From assembly GCA_003342815.1 (NCBI GenBank), contig PTEX01000163.1, forward strand, positions 1,147,542-1,211,541: a stretch of DNA of 64,000 bases, in the 5' to 3' direction. The DNA is from Eudromia elegans (Eukaryota; Chordata; Aves; Tinamiformes; Tinamidae). The position numbers were made by a program, and so were the translations under genes. Positions within the stretch are counted from its first letter, which is position 1. Each line of letters opens with the position of its first letter. The notes beneath the pieces are model-generated. The model did no database searches, was not told where the DNA came from, and was given only the letters and a program-made list of their open reading frames with translations. This document shows, piece by piece, positions 1 to 12,700 of this stretch.

Positions 1-1357
1 GGCCACGGAGGCAAAGGAGGTTTGGCACTATGCCTGCCTGTGTCTCAGAGGCCCGGTGAAGTCGGGAACTCCTCTGAACATCCCACGCTGCAGCTCCAAA
101 CTCAGCCCAGTTCTGGAGAGCAGTCGCTACTCCAGCATTATATTCACTTCAAGTTTTTGATTATTTTTCTGCTTTTATTGTAACATGGAAACAAAGAGGT
201 CAGAGAAACTCTGCGGCCACCGAGAGGGCTGGGAGGGCAGTGGCCCTCACGTGATCTGGTGAAGGGCATGGTCTTCATAGCACAGCCCAGCTGTTTGGAG
301 GAGTGCAGGTCTTGCATTCCAGTGAAAAATAATTCATTAATGGCCAGAGATAATCACTTTGCTCTGAAAAGCTACTGCAGCTGCATTGCACCAACTGTTC
401 TTTTTCAGCTTCTGAATCCTTAATGACAGCAGGAGCTAATTTCTCTTTTTTTGTTTTTATAACTGCATTGTCTTACTTTTTCTGCATTTTTGAGGAAATA
501 ATAGTAGTCATTGCATAACTACTTGTCACCTTTCAGAAGAGAAAGCTTAAATGGACAAGTTATTTGATGACTGCTTTAAACAACAGCAACTTCTTGTAGC
601 TCATCAGTTATCTATCTATGCTTAGTAAATAATCCATTTAACTAGAGCAGTGTTACTTAACTTATGCTCCAGAAGACAATGAGTAAAACAGTTGCAAAAA
701 GTATGACAGCTAATCATACATGCATTCTCTTATCTGCAGTGGCAGACGAAAACATGTAACAGAGTCAGGAATGGTAAATGTGTACATTTACCATTAGGAA
801 ATGTGTACCCACTTGGTAGATTATTTTTTTGGTTGTACATGAAAACATATGTGACAGTAATGTGTAAAACAGTCCTCCGACTTAAAAAAATGATCATGTA
901 GTGTTTGGTTTAAAAAAAAAAAAAGGAGCATTGAACTAAATGATCTGGTAGAGCAATGAGAGTGTAACATATGGAAAATTAAGTAAATATTACAGTGGTT
1001 TGTGTGTGTGTCTGTTTATAGGGTACACATCCTTCTGGTTGCTGATGGTGCATTACTTGTTCGAGAGCCGAATCCACACAAGGCTACCACAAAGCAAACA
1101 GGAAGGGCAACCTCCCATTCTACAGGCAGGATTTTCCCAGTGCCAGTTGGTTCATTGCCCTTCAGCGCTATGTGTGCGAGATCCATTAGAAGGGGACTTG
1201 TTCTTCACTGAGCTGGTGGTTCCCAGCTCTTTATCTCGTGTTTCACCCAGCTGCTCTACCCAAGCAGCCGGTTGGTTTAAAGAAGACTAACTAGTCCAGA
1301 TAGGGTCACGCTGATGCTAAGGCAATGGCAGGCTGATGAAAGCAGTTGTAAGAAGTT
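1..1357. other. Non-coding, AT-rich; no gene seen
   Basis: No coding exon is recognised. Apart from the inverted repeat at 770-795 and a short A run near 913, I see ordinary non-coding sequence. Confidence 0.6.
770..795. repeat. Perfect 12-bp inverted repeat with a 2-base spacer
   Basis: AATGGTAAATGT and its exact reverse complement are separated by GT. It could form a hairpin or be a dimeric binding site, but nothing nearby supports a function. Confidence 0.9.
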
Positions 1358-1503
1358 CTAGAATCATAGAATACTTAAGGCTGGAAGGGAGCTCTAGAGG
1401 TCATCTAGTCCAACCGCCCTGCACACACGGGGTCTCCTAAAGCACGTGGCACAGGATTGCGTCCAAGCAGGTTTTGAATGTCTCCAGAGAAGGAATGTCC
1501 TAA
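1358..1503 (-). mobile_element. CR1 LINE, short 3'-end fragment
   Basis: The + strand reads GAATCATAGAAT, then GGAAGGGAGCTCTAGAGGTC and ATCTAGTCCAACC, then the CR1 segment around GTCTCCAGAGAAGGA. This is the reverse complement of the CR1 3' untranslated end, so the element is on the - strand. About 145 bases remain, diverged, with similarity lost after about 1503. Confidence 0.85.
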
Positions 1504-4500
1504 TGCATGGAGAGAATGCATCTGCCTTTTGTTTGGGTTTGCTATTTAGGTCCCTGGGGGCTTTTTTTGGTAGCAGTCATGGGTCTTCCCACACATATGT
1601 AGCCACTGAGACATCGCTTGTCTTTTAGGATATGGTCTGGCTATCGCTATAACTTTTCCTTTTCTACAAGGCATGACTAAGTTGATGGGACCTTCTACAC
1701 CTGAATGCTGGCAAGTGCTACAGGAGAGTAAGCTAAAACTAAGCAGATGGCTGCACGCTCATGGATCTTCCCATTCACAGCACGTGCCGCAGAGCTCTGC
1801 GGTGACTGGCCTGAGGGGATGTAATACAGTCCCCTACCCCCAATTCAAGAGACCATTGCCTCTGAAACAGTCATGTCAAAATGCCAGCTCAGTGCTACTG
1901 CTCAGGAGTAGGCTCCAAGTATCTTGGAGGTGTGCCCATTATTGGAGAGGCTTGTCGATGCTCTTGCGTCGCACGTGTTCTCTGGCGGAGCCAAAGAAGC
2001 CAAAGCTTTGCTTTGAAGCATAAAGGCCAAAGCGGTTGTGAACCTGGTACTTCAGAAAAATTGCTTCAGAAAAGGTGCCACTGAATTTCCAATCAGCTGA
2101 GGTTTTCAAGCTAGCAGCTTATTATTTTCAAAAACGGGAGCTTTTTATATTTGTGTGAGTTTTTTTGTTTGGTTGGTTGTGTTTTTTCAAGTTTCCAGTT
2201 TTGAATCTATTGCTGTCTTTGGCTAAAGAATACAAAGTGGTCAGAGGCAGAAGAGATACTCTTTAGATCAAGGTTAATTAAACCAGAATCATGTCTTTTT
2301 GTATTTTCATATTTGTATATATTTCCTTTTCTGCATTTTCCTGTTCTATTTAAGGCTGTTACTTTAAGGAAGTCTAAATAAGATTTCCTGTCAGGAATGG
2401 TTTAGATATAGCTGATCTTGCCTTGGGGCAGAGGATGCATTAGGCAACTTCTCAAGGTCCTTTTCAGGACCTTTGCAAGGATTTCAGGCAGTTGTGGAAC
2501 AAAAGGATTCACAGTAAGTTGTGCTGCTTATGCTGGTAAGGTTTTGTTGTAACATTTTAACACAGCTTTTTGTGAAAGAAACTATAGGATAGTTACTGCC
2601 GCTTGATATGACAAATGCAGAAAGGGAAACAACTGATGTTACAATTTTAGACTAACATCATGATATGGCTGTGATTAATTTTTCTAGAAGCTTTTTTTTT
2701 TATCTGTTTAAGTGTATTAACATTTTAAAAGGTCAAAGGTAAGCTTTAAAATGGATGCCAAATGAAGATGGATGGGAGGAAAATGACATTTAGCTCTTGT
2801 TATTGCATATTGTTTGAATTTAACCAAAGGCAAAAGCAAAACAAAGACACCCCCCAACACACACACACACAGAGACACACACACACACACGTATATAAAT
2901 ACACACACACAGACACATATATATATACACACATACCACCTGACTTCCTTGCATACCTGGTCCTGCCAAAGCTAATTCATGCAGGCCAAACATCATCCTG
3001 GTAAAACCAGTAGCCAGATGTCTGTATTTCCAGGCAGTTTAAGTACCTCTTCGCAAAGCCTCTCTCGTTTGACTAGTGTTAGTGGACTTTGTAAATAGAT
3101 GTAGCTAAAATATTTATATTAGGAAAATACGGCTAATGTGAACCATAACCACATTATCATTTCCTGCCCTTGCTGTGTTTGAGATTATGATTTTGTCAGG
3201 GAAGGAACTGTACCCTCATTTGTATTCATACAGTTTCTGGCACACTGAGTCCTTCAGAAAACAAAAAATAAAATATAATGGAAATGATTGCTTTCGGTCG
3301 GAACAGTGGCTAGTCGGAGGGGAAAGGGAGGCGGAAGAGGAACCATTCTCTGAACACATTAATGGAAAACAGCTCTGATTTTTTGAGGAAAACGGTGTAA
3401 CCTGAAAGGACCATTATCTGCAGAATTTTGTGGGTTTTTTTTTTGTTTGTTTCCACAAGGCAGATGCACTTCCATTGCTGCATGTTATTTACCAACCTGA
3501 CGTTTCAATAAAATAAATCTCCAACCAAATCGTTCTCCCCATGGCTGGCTGGTCGTTTATCAGCTGGGCAGTGGCCTAGGTGAAGACGGAGGCTGCCTCC
3601 CACAGGCTGCCTCCTGCAGTAACCTGCAGCTCCTTCAGCCCTCTGTTTTATAGCCAAGCACCTCCGTACAGCCTGCAAAGGCTTTGCCATGCTGAGAAGA
3701 GCCATACTATGCCAGGGTCAGTTTTGATATCAGCATGTTTGAAGGTTTGAAGATAACCGTAAGTTGCAAGAGATCCAAATTCATACCTTTTTCCAAAACA
3801 AGAAGTTGGGAGTGCTCAGATACTCAAGTTTTCCAAGGCCTTTCCAAGCAGCTTCAGCCTCTCTGCTGTTCCCCTTCCTCAGACATGCTTATACTTCACT
3901 CCCCACCTGAAGCCCTGTTCAAGTGGTCACTTTAAAGGGCAAGTATTGCAGTACAAACAGCTGAACCCATTTTATCATGTCTCCAAGAGCAGACCATGCA
4001 TCCTACAGTACACTGGCTGCTAGAGTCAAATATCACTGTGAATTTAGTTCTTTTCTTCTTTTTGTTTTTTTTTTTATCTCCATTAACTTTCCTCAGATCA
4101 GTACTGTCTCTTTCTGAGAGAAGGTCCAAATCCGTACTTCATTGGCTGTCAGTTCAAAACACATTTTCCTTTTTTTTAACTGGGGTGAAGGTTTGGCGGG
4201 TGTAACTGGGCCACTCACAGTGATTTGGATTTGTCAGCTCTCCCTGTGCAGTTGAGAATGGAGCAAAGGTAATGTTGTCATTCTGCTAATGGTGCCCATC
4301 CAACTCGTTTTGGCAAGCAGTCCCCTGCTCCTGAGCCCAGGGAATCATTGGAAAGACTCCCTTGGAGTTCCCATGGGTCTACATTTGACATTGAAAAGCT
4401 GAAAACACTGGAAGTGATGCCTTAGAGAGAGGAAATTGAAGTTCTTGCTCTTTGCCCATAATAAAGGACCTGAAATGTCTGAGATTAGAATAGGGAATGG

Positions 4501-7500
4501 TCAAACTCTTCCCTCCTGCCCCAGCAAGCACTAAGTTCTCCTGAGGATCTGTGCCTGGGAGCTGAAAACACTTGCTGAATGTTCTGACAAAAAGGAGGCG
4601 AAAAAATGTAGAATGCTGAAACATTTTGTTTTAGTGTGAAAATGTCTTTTGTTTCAAAACAACTTTTTTTGTTGTTTTTTTTTTTTTTTCTCTCAAGGCA
4701 TCACTGTCCTCAGAGCGGAACAAACAAAATAGTTTTATTTTTTTCCTTCTACCAAAAGAGAAAATAAAAGTAGTTCTTAAAATGCTCAACCCAAACATTT
4801 CCTGTTAATTTTTTCAGCCTGGCCGCCAGAGCAAACTATTTCATTATTTGCATAGCTCTAATTGCAGTGATTAAACAAACACAGCAAACGTTGACCCTTC
4901 ACAGAGCCTCATCCGAACCCCACAGCCAACGCAGACTGCGTTTTTTTCCTTTTCTTTTTTTTTTTCTCTCTTTTTTTAGCAAAGCAGCAGAGAAGGAGAT
5001 TGGATTGGTTTTGAGATAGAGCAGGAAAAAAATCAACTTTTTTTTTCCTGACTGATACTGCCAGTTTAGAGCAAGAATAATTTTACACATTTTCTTGCCA
5101 GCAGATTCAGGGATATCACCATATTGTGAATCAGATACCGTTTAAAGGCATTCAGATTTGGAATATCTTACTCATGTGTTACTCAATTAAATTGCAACCT
5201 CTGATGCTGTTATGAGAGTAATGTGTGGGACAGATATTGTTAGAAATAGTGATAGTAACATAAATGATAGAGAAACAAATGTTTGAATTCCATTTTTCTT
5301 GTTTAGAAAGGTGGTAGTCACCCTAAAACAGGGTTAAGTAAAATTTATCTGGCTGCAGTTCCATCAAATAGGAACAAACAATTTTTTGGACATTTTTTAA
5401 TGACATTTATTTATAGCAGGTAGAGCACAGGCGGCTGCTATTTCTCAGCATGCTGGAAGAATGTTCTCCAGATGGTGCTTACTGTTTATGCTTTTATTCA
5501 GTTCACTTGAACACAGCAGCACTCTACACAAAACATGGAAAATAGGAAAATAAAAACAATTATGTCTTTACAAAGTGCCATGTTATTTGCTGAAATGCCT
5601 TATTTGACTGATGAGAGATGCTTCAGGGCAGCGTGGGGGATCATGCCTTTCACAAAAGCACTGAGCCACAGTCACCACATGGGTAGCAGGCATCTCCCCG
5701 GCAAGAGAGACGGTCTCCATCCGCACCCCAAAAGGTGGGTTTTAGCACAGCTGCTAACGCTGCCCTCCTCTGCCTCCCTTTGCCTGTGGAGGGATTTGTG
5801 TGAGTTTAGCGAAGGGGATATAATAGCAGGATTTTTGCTGAATTTCCTCCGGCACCAAGGTGGGAGCTGGGGTTGGAAAGAAGTGAGACAAAGCACTTTG
5901 TGCCATGTTTTCCATCAGCTTCAAATTGCAGTGAAAAATGAAGAACTAAGGCCTCTGATGTTCTCCTGAAAGCCGTGACAAAACTGTGTGAACTGCTATC
6001 TGAAAGGGCAAGCACGGTCCATGATTTCTATGTGTTACAGTAATGAATATGTATATCCGAATAATATCCAAATGGTGGGCGTTCTCTTGTAGTCTTTCGT
6101 TTTGCCCCTTCTGCCAAGCTACTTGCACAAAATATGTTAACACTGGAAGCCTTAAATGTAAACAGCTCAGAAGCTTTTGTTATTACTATTATTAAAATAC
6201 TTTTTTTAAAAAAAGGAAACTCTGATTTCTTTCCAATTCTTTAACTATCACTCTCAAATTATCAGTGCAGATGCTGGCAAGCAGCAAAAAAAGAGTGATT
6301 CAATAAATATTTCTGACTTTGCTAAAAAAAATACTGCACTTCACAAAAAACGTATCAATTTAAACCTTCAAATTGGACACAACGGTTATTTCTTTGTAAA
6401 CACAGGCTCTCAGTTTCCACTAAAATCTAGCTTAAAGCCAGCACTACTTTTAGTGAAATTATATTTTTTTTCAGGGAATTTATATGTAAACAGTCGTTCA
6501 ACCAGTTTTCAGGATTTCTTAGCTAAACGGCAGGGCAGGGCTGCACAGAGCTTCGATTTTCCTCCGCTGCCCATTACCCAAGAGACGGCCCTTTTCCGAC
6601 CAGAATTCTTGCTACATCAGCTACATGCTGTTTATCTTTTGTTGCTCCCTTGGCAGTTATTATTTCTTAATGTGTTAATTGTAGTTCCTGGACCCTATGT
6701 GTGAGCGTGTGTAATATTTGCTGTAATGGTGTGGACATATTCTGTATTCCAGGAATCTCAGAGAGAAAATGTTATATACGTTCTGGGCACAGTACCACCA
6801 GTGAGAGGAACCAATTAAAAGAATCAAAGAGCACGAAAAGAATAAAATGAATAATTGGGAAGAGTCTATTTTTTCTTCCTTTTTGTGCTTACTTGGTTAG
6901 GATCTCTCCTCCTGCTCTTGGTTTCTGTGATATATATACATTTTTAATTAAAACTTGAATTATGTCGCTTGCATTCCACCCTTTAACAATATTTCACAAT
7001 GAATTCATTCCTAATAGCAAGTAGTCAGGGGTAAGGAATGACTTTGCTGAGCGATGGGGACTGTTAATTATTAAAAAGAAACCTATGGATTTAAAACAAA
7101 TTAGAACTCATTAAGCCTAGGTCGGTTTCCACAAAGGCATGAAAAAGCCTGTGGAAAATTGCGGTTCCCAGCTGATACTTCCCTAGGAGGAAGACTCCCG
7201 GGCTGGCAAGGGCTCCCTTCCTGCTTGGCCTTGTGGCCGGGATAGCCAGTTTCATATCGGCCAGGACGAGTCGCTCAGCCTGTGGCCCTCCTGCATCTTC
7301 CCGCCTGTCTTCCAGCTGGCCTCATCCATGGGGCAGCCACCCTTGATGCCAAGCCATGTGCCCCAAGAGGTCCCCACTCATTCCTGGGGATGGACATTGA
7401 TGGGGTCCGTCGGCACTGATCCCTGGGCAAAGCAGGTGTAATATCGGGCGATCCAGCTGAAAGGATCAGGATATATGTAGCCATATAATATTTTCTGTAA

Positions 7501-10500
7501 TTTTCTGAAATTATTTAAGGAGACAGTGGATGAATGTGTCTTTAGGAAAATCCCAATAAGGAGAGTGAAAGATGGCCTATCTTCGGCAGCGTTCAGGAGT
7601 TTCACTTTACATTCACAGGCATGCCATATATAGGGCTTCTTGTCTTGCTGAGACATCCCAGTTTTTCCCTAACCTTACTGGGAGTGACATGCTTGTACCA
7701 GGAGAAGAAACACCCCTTCTGCTGGAAAGAAATCAGCAATAGCACTTTGGCATCTGTGCAACAGTTTAAAATGAATTATTCAGCACATAGATCGTGTTAT
7801 TTGAGCAGCTAGCGGATCTCTGCCCCATTTACTGCTCCCAGTCCATGGTGGAGTTATCATCAATGGCAGTGGGACTGGGGATGGATTTTGGCCCACAGCC
7901 TGAAACGGTGTTTGACTGCACCCTTGCTGAATATGATGGGAATAATGTGTTATGCCACCAGCAAAGACAGGGTCGGTCTTTTCCTTCTTTTAGTCTATTT
8001 AAAACAAGTACTCAAAAAATATCTTAAAAAATGAAGCAAATGTTAACAGCTGTAACTGTTGAGGTTTTGCTCTGAAGAGCAAATCTTGCCTGTAATTTTG
8101 GTGAAATCGTGATATTTTATGGGAATCTCCAGAAACACTAACCATCTTTTATCCACTAGATCCAGAGCATAAACATGCATCAGATCCAGGCTGATATCTA
8201 GATTTTGCCAAGTTAAAAGGATTGAAATGAAGTCATCACAAATTTGTATCAGAGAAGGAAATTCATGAGATCCACTAGGTAATCAGCAGCTTGTTCAGAA
8301 GAATGAGATAAACTGCTGTAAAAACATATTTTAAGGAACTGCAAGAGGGGACTCATAAGAAGTACAGTAAATAGTACAGTAAAAATGGGATCTGTTCAGG
8401 AGAGGAGGTGGACATTTATCTTTCATTTAACTTCCTAATTCAGCAAAGTGGTGTGAATTAAAGCAATATATGTGTTGTAAGATCCATCTGTTAACTTACT
8501 GGATGCAGGTTCCCCTGTAGCAGTGGCATTTCAAATATAAATGCAGAATGCAGTGTGAAAAATGTTCTATTCTATGGGCTGTTTTCATGTCGTTGCATTG
8601 CATTAAAGACTATAATATAGCCCTCCATTGATGTTTATTTAGGACAAAAATTTAGGAACATTTAAACAGCATTGCAGGGTGCAGCCAAATTGTCTACCCA
8701 TTGTTGTCAATGTTCTTCGAGTCACTGGATTTAAAAAGTAGAAAAGCCTTCGCCAATTTTTAATATTCTTTTGCACTTATATCTGGTAAATAATGTTCTA
8801 CAGTGTAAGTGGCCCAGTGCTGTACTTGGAAAGACATATTATCCAGGTAACTATAAAACAATGCTTGGTGTACATTAAAGTATACATTAAATCTTATGTA
8901 GGAGAGCATATCTATTGAGAAAAGACCCGTAAGCACATAATGAAAGTTAAGCAAATTCTTATATCCCACTGAAGTCAGTAGAATTTAAACATAGAGTTAG
9001 GTCTTTGTGGAATAAGGGCATATGTTCTGTTCATAACATAATAGCTGGAAAGCTGGTCCTAGAGGTTCTTGAATCTTTGTGTATGTGTGTAACTCTATTA
9101 TCAGGTTCCCCAGAGCTTTGCAATTAGCTGAAGGAAGAAAAATCTTGATAAATACCATGCAGCCTTGAGGTACCGTTCTTCGGGGAGAGGTGGGAAATAG
9201 CTTACTCCTCCATTATTTGACGGTGGGCGTTCTGCAGTTAGTATTTCTCAAGGTGTGAGCTGTTGTTGGGATTCATGCTCGTTATGCAGTCAGCATCATG
9301 GGCGTGTGTACATATGTGTGATATTTTCATTGTAACTAAATTTATTTTAGCTTTTTATATGGCTGCCGTTTCCAGACTGTCTGAACCTTCTTACCATCTT
9401 TGATCTACACACCATCACTACACTCCCCTGCGGCAGAAAGATATTATCCCCATTTGGCAGGGAGTAAGAAGACACACAGAGGGATGTCAGACTTGGTATT
9501 AGAAGTTATTTTCATGTCCAGATAGGTGGAGACACCTCTGTAGGGATAGTTCGAAGCCACCTGTCTGCCTGTTTTGGACCCTGTTCGCCATTACAAACCT
9601 TGTTCAGAGGGGCTCGTTCAACTTCATGTGGGCGGTGTGTGATGGCAGGCATGAATGCTCATCTCTCTGTGCTAGGGCTGGAAATAGCAGAATATATCTT
9701 AGTGTATGAGGTGGAGAAGGGATATGCAGTAGACCTCAGAAAAAGCAAAGAACATGGTAAATAGCAGAAGTACTATAGGTAGGTGAAGAATGCTACATGA
9801 TTTTTATTGCTCCTGGATTGGAAAGATGGATATAGTTTGTGAGGATCCTTTAATTTGCGATGGAGTTGCTCCATGTTAGTATCAATAAAACCTAATAGTA
9901 TATGATACAATCCTGTGATTTCTTCCCCCTCCCTTTTTTTTTCCACATTCTCTCATGAATATGCATGTGTACAACTACAGCTGCATACTGCATACACTCT
10001 CTATATATATTTTCACACTGCGAGTGATTATGTAGAAAGGGATTATAAAATCTTTGGCAACTAGCTCCCACATTCAGCCTCTTTCAAAGCATTTAAAAAA
10101 GGATCTCTGATGCACAGCACTTTCTGGCATGTACAAAATAATCAATATTATTTTTCTTTATTTTGCTGAAACACGTTAATCCTTAAAATGGCTTCTGAAC
10201 AGTCATTCTGAGATATGTTTCGTGCCTGTAGTTTGATAGGTTAGCAGCAACAATGCCAAAAAAAGGCTCTACTTCGTCTCCTTTATATGCACGTTGTGCA
10301 GCTTTCCAAACAGTACATCAAACAGCACCGACTGGAAATTTCCAGGCCCTTTTCCTGTCTGGTGCATGCTCATAAAGCAGGATTGCCAGTACAGTCCATA
10401 GCTGCAGTACTGCAGAAAGTCAATAAAGTGCTGACCACCTCACCTCTATCAAAAGCAGTTGAGGAGCCCTGCCTCATCTGCCTTATTAAAGCCACGCTTT

Positions 10501-12700
10501 ACTCCTGCAGGGAAACATAGCTGGAAACCCTGAAGAGAAGGAATAAAAAGGGAGGCAGCAATTGCAGTGAGTATTCTACATGTAGGTCTTGCAGGAAGGT
10601 TAAAGAGTATTTATTATCAAATAAGCCCAAAAAAGCAGTTTCATTAAAACATTGTATTAAATGTAGGCATCTTATTTGAACTTCTGGCTCTCCCACATGC
10701 AGTATGACACACAGATAAGATGATTAGTTATTGCAGCAGTGAGTAGATTTAAATAGCCCCCTAATGGATTTGTATTTTAAATTTAGATACAGATTATGCA
10801 TATATATGTGTGTGTATATATTTAATCTTTGCAAGACAAGACACATTGCAGGAGTAGATATAAGAAGAATTTATTCTGCAAAATCTATTTTTGTGTTTGT
10901 TTGAAAGGATGCTTCTTATTTTTTTGTCTTATATAGGAGTTGATTGAACGTTTGCCAAGCTTTCCATAGGCTTCATCAGAAAAATCCCCACCCCACCTTC
11001 ACAGTGCCAACTAGCTTTTTCTCACCTTAAAATGAAAAAAAGAAAGGAACTTTTAAAAGAAATATCATTGCTTTAGCTTAATATAGTAAGATTTCAGAGA
11101 TTGAATTTTCTGATAGTAATGAAATGAACCCTGAGTTGCACCATGAATTTGATTGTAGTTAATTCAATTTTTGAGATGCTCAACAAAGCAAGCCCATTAG
11201 CTTTAACCTCACATACTTTGGGTTTGCATGAAGTGATATTTATATATATTACATACTTACATATGTGTGTGTATATATGCGCCTAAAATGTAAATCTGTC
11301 TTTTGCAGTTCTATTGTTTGTAACAATTGCTGCCAGTGAGTAGTTACTAACTATAGAACTGCTGGAAATGGTATTCAGGGTAGTGCTGGCCATTAATCCC
11401 ACTTTGTTTATTGCTTTGGTGGAACACGCTTAGGTTGCCTTTTCACGAGGGAAAATAATGCTGAACATCTCAGCAAAGAGACATGCCCAGACCCTGTCCT
11501 GCAGCTTTAGCCAGTCCTCACTGATCTTAATGAGGCCGATCATATGAATAGAGTAACTTGTGTCAGGAAGGATTTTTTGGCTGAAACTCAGTTTGTTTTT
11601 ATCCGATTCACCTCTGCGGACTCGACAGTGAAATGCTGCTGTTGGTGTTCGCCAAGAAGTAGCAGCCCCGATGAGGGGAGATTCTACAGGATGGCCCCGC
11701 ATTTTGCCTTTTTTCTTTGCACAAGTTAATTACTGGTGAAAGGCAGACTGTTATTCCTATTTGATGTCTAGATATATATGCCTGTCATTCACCACAGTAC
11801 ACTGCATATGTGGGTGGATCTTTGTGTGTGCGTATATATTTATATATAGCTATTACATGCATATGAAAGCAGCTTTGGATAAGACAGTATCTTGTGATGT
11901 CAGGAAGCTAACAGCACAAGGCAGCAGATACCCATTGATTGTGCAGGGAAAAGCGGAAAGCAGCTTCTGAAGCTGTGAAAAGAGCAGTCACCATGGGAGA
12001 AAAATGAGGAGGATGCAGTTCCCAGCAGAGGGGATTAGGAGAGCCGGGGGAGGCGGAGATGCACGGCAGGGCCACGCAAATCGGCAGCGATACAGGAAGT
12101 TTTCCAGGCAGTGGGCAAAGGTTGAGCTGCAAAGCAGATAACTGCCATGAGAGTTGATCGTGGGAGGTCCTGTGCGCAAGGGAGTCTCGGTAAAGCCAGG
12201 GAGTACATGACAGAGCAATGCGTAGGAGGGCAAGCGCTCATGGATGGGAAGCAGGTTGGACACATGGCTGGAGACGAGATGTTTGGCCTGGATTCATGCC
12301 ACAGAAATTGAGAGCCAGGCACTGGAGCAAGGAGCCAAGTGACCATGGTGGCCAGGGAGCCACTGCCATCACCAAGAACCAGCCAGGAGGGCTGTGGAAG
12401 GCACCTGGGTGACCCTGCTGCTCTCTTAAGCCTCTCTGCTGCAGCGAGCTCTGCACAGGAGCAAAGCCGTGGTACATGCCAGACCCATCCCAAGACACAG
12501 CTGTGAAGCTGGTGGGAATTAGACTAACACACTCCGTAGCAGAGAAAGGGGATGAGGTTAGAGTGAAGAAGTGCTGGCCTTAGCCGAGCAGAGAACAAGA
12601 GTGACAAAGCTGGCACTAATGGCAAGGGAGGGCGCAGAAATCCAAGGACCCTTTCTTTAGGAAGGTGCTGGCACGCAGCCCCTACTAGGATGCTCCCAGT
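1504..12700. other. Non-coding, mostly AT-rich; no gene seen
   Basis: Open frames here are short and resemble no protein I know. The stretch holds the AC microsatellite at 2855-2937, many T and A runs, and possible conserved non-coding sequence near 4801-4880, which includes an ATTTGCAT octamer at 4846-4853. RAI2 5' untranslated exons could lie here but are not identifiable. Confidence 0.55.
2855..2937. repeat. (AC)n / (AT)n compound microsatellite
   Basis: Interrupted CA repeats followed by ATATAT and CACACA tracts over about 80 bases. Small open frames across it on both strands are artefacts of the repeat. Confidence 0.95.

Noticed and set aside
2762..3004. Open frames across the AC repeat (His/Thr repeats on +, Cys/Val repeats on -)
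   Set aside because: They are translations of a dinucleotide microsatellite.
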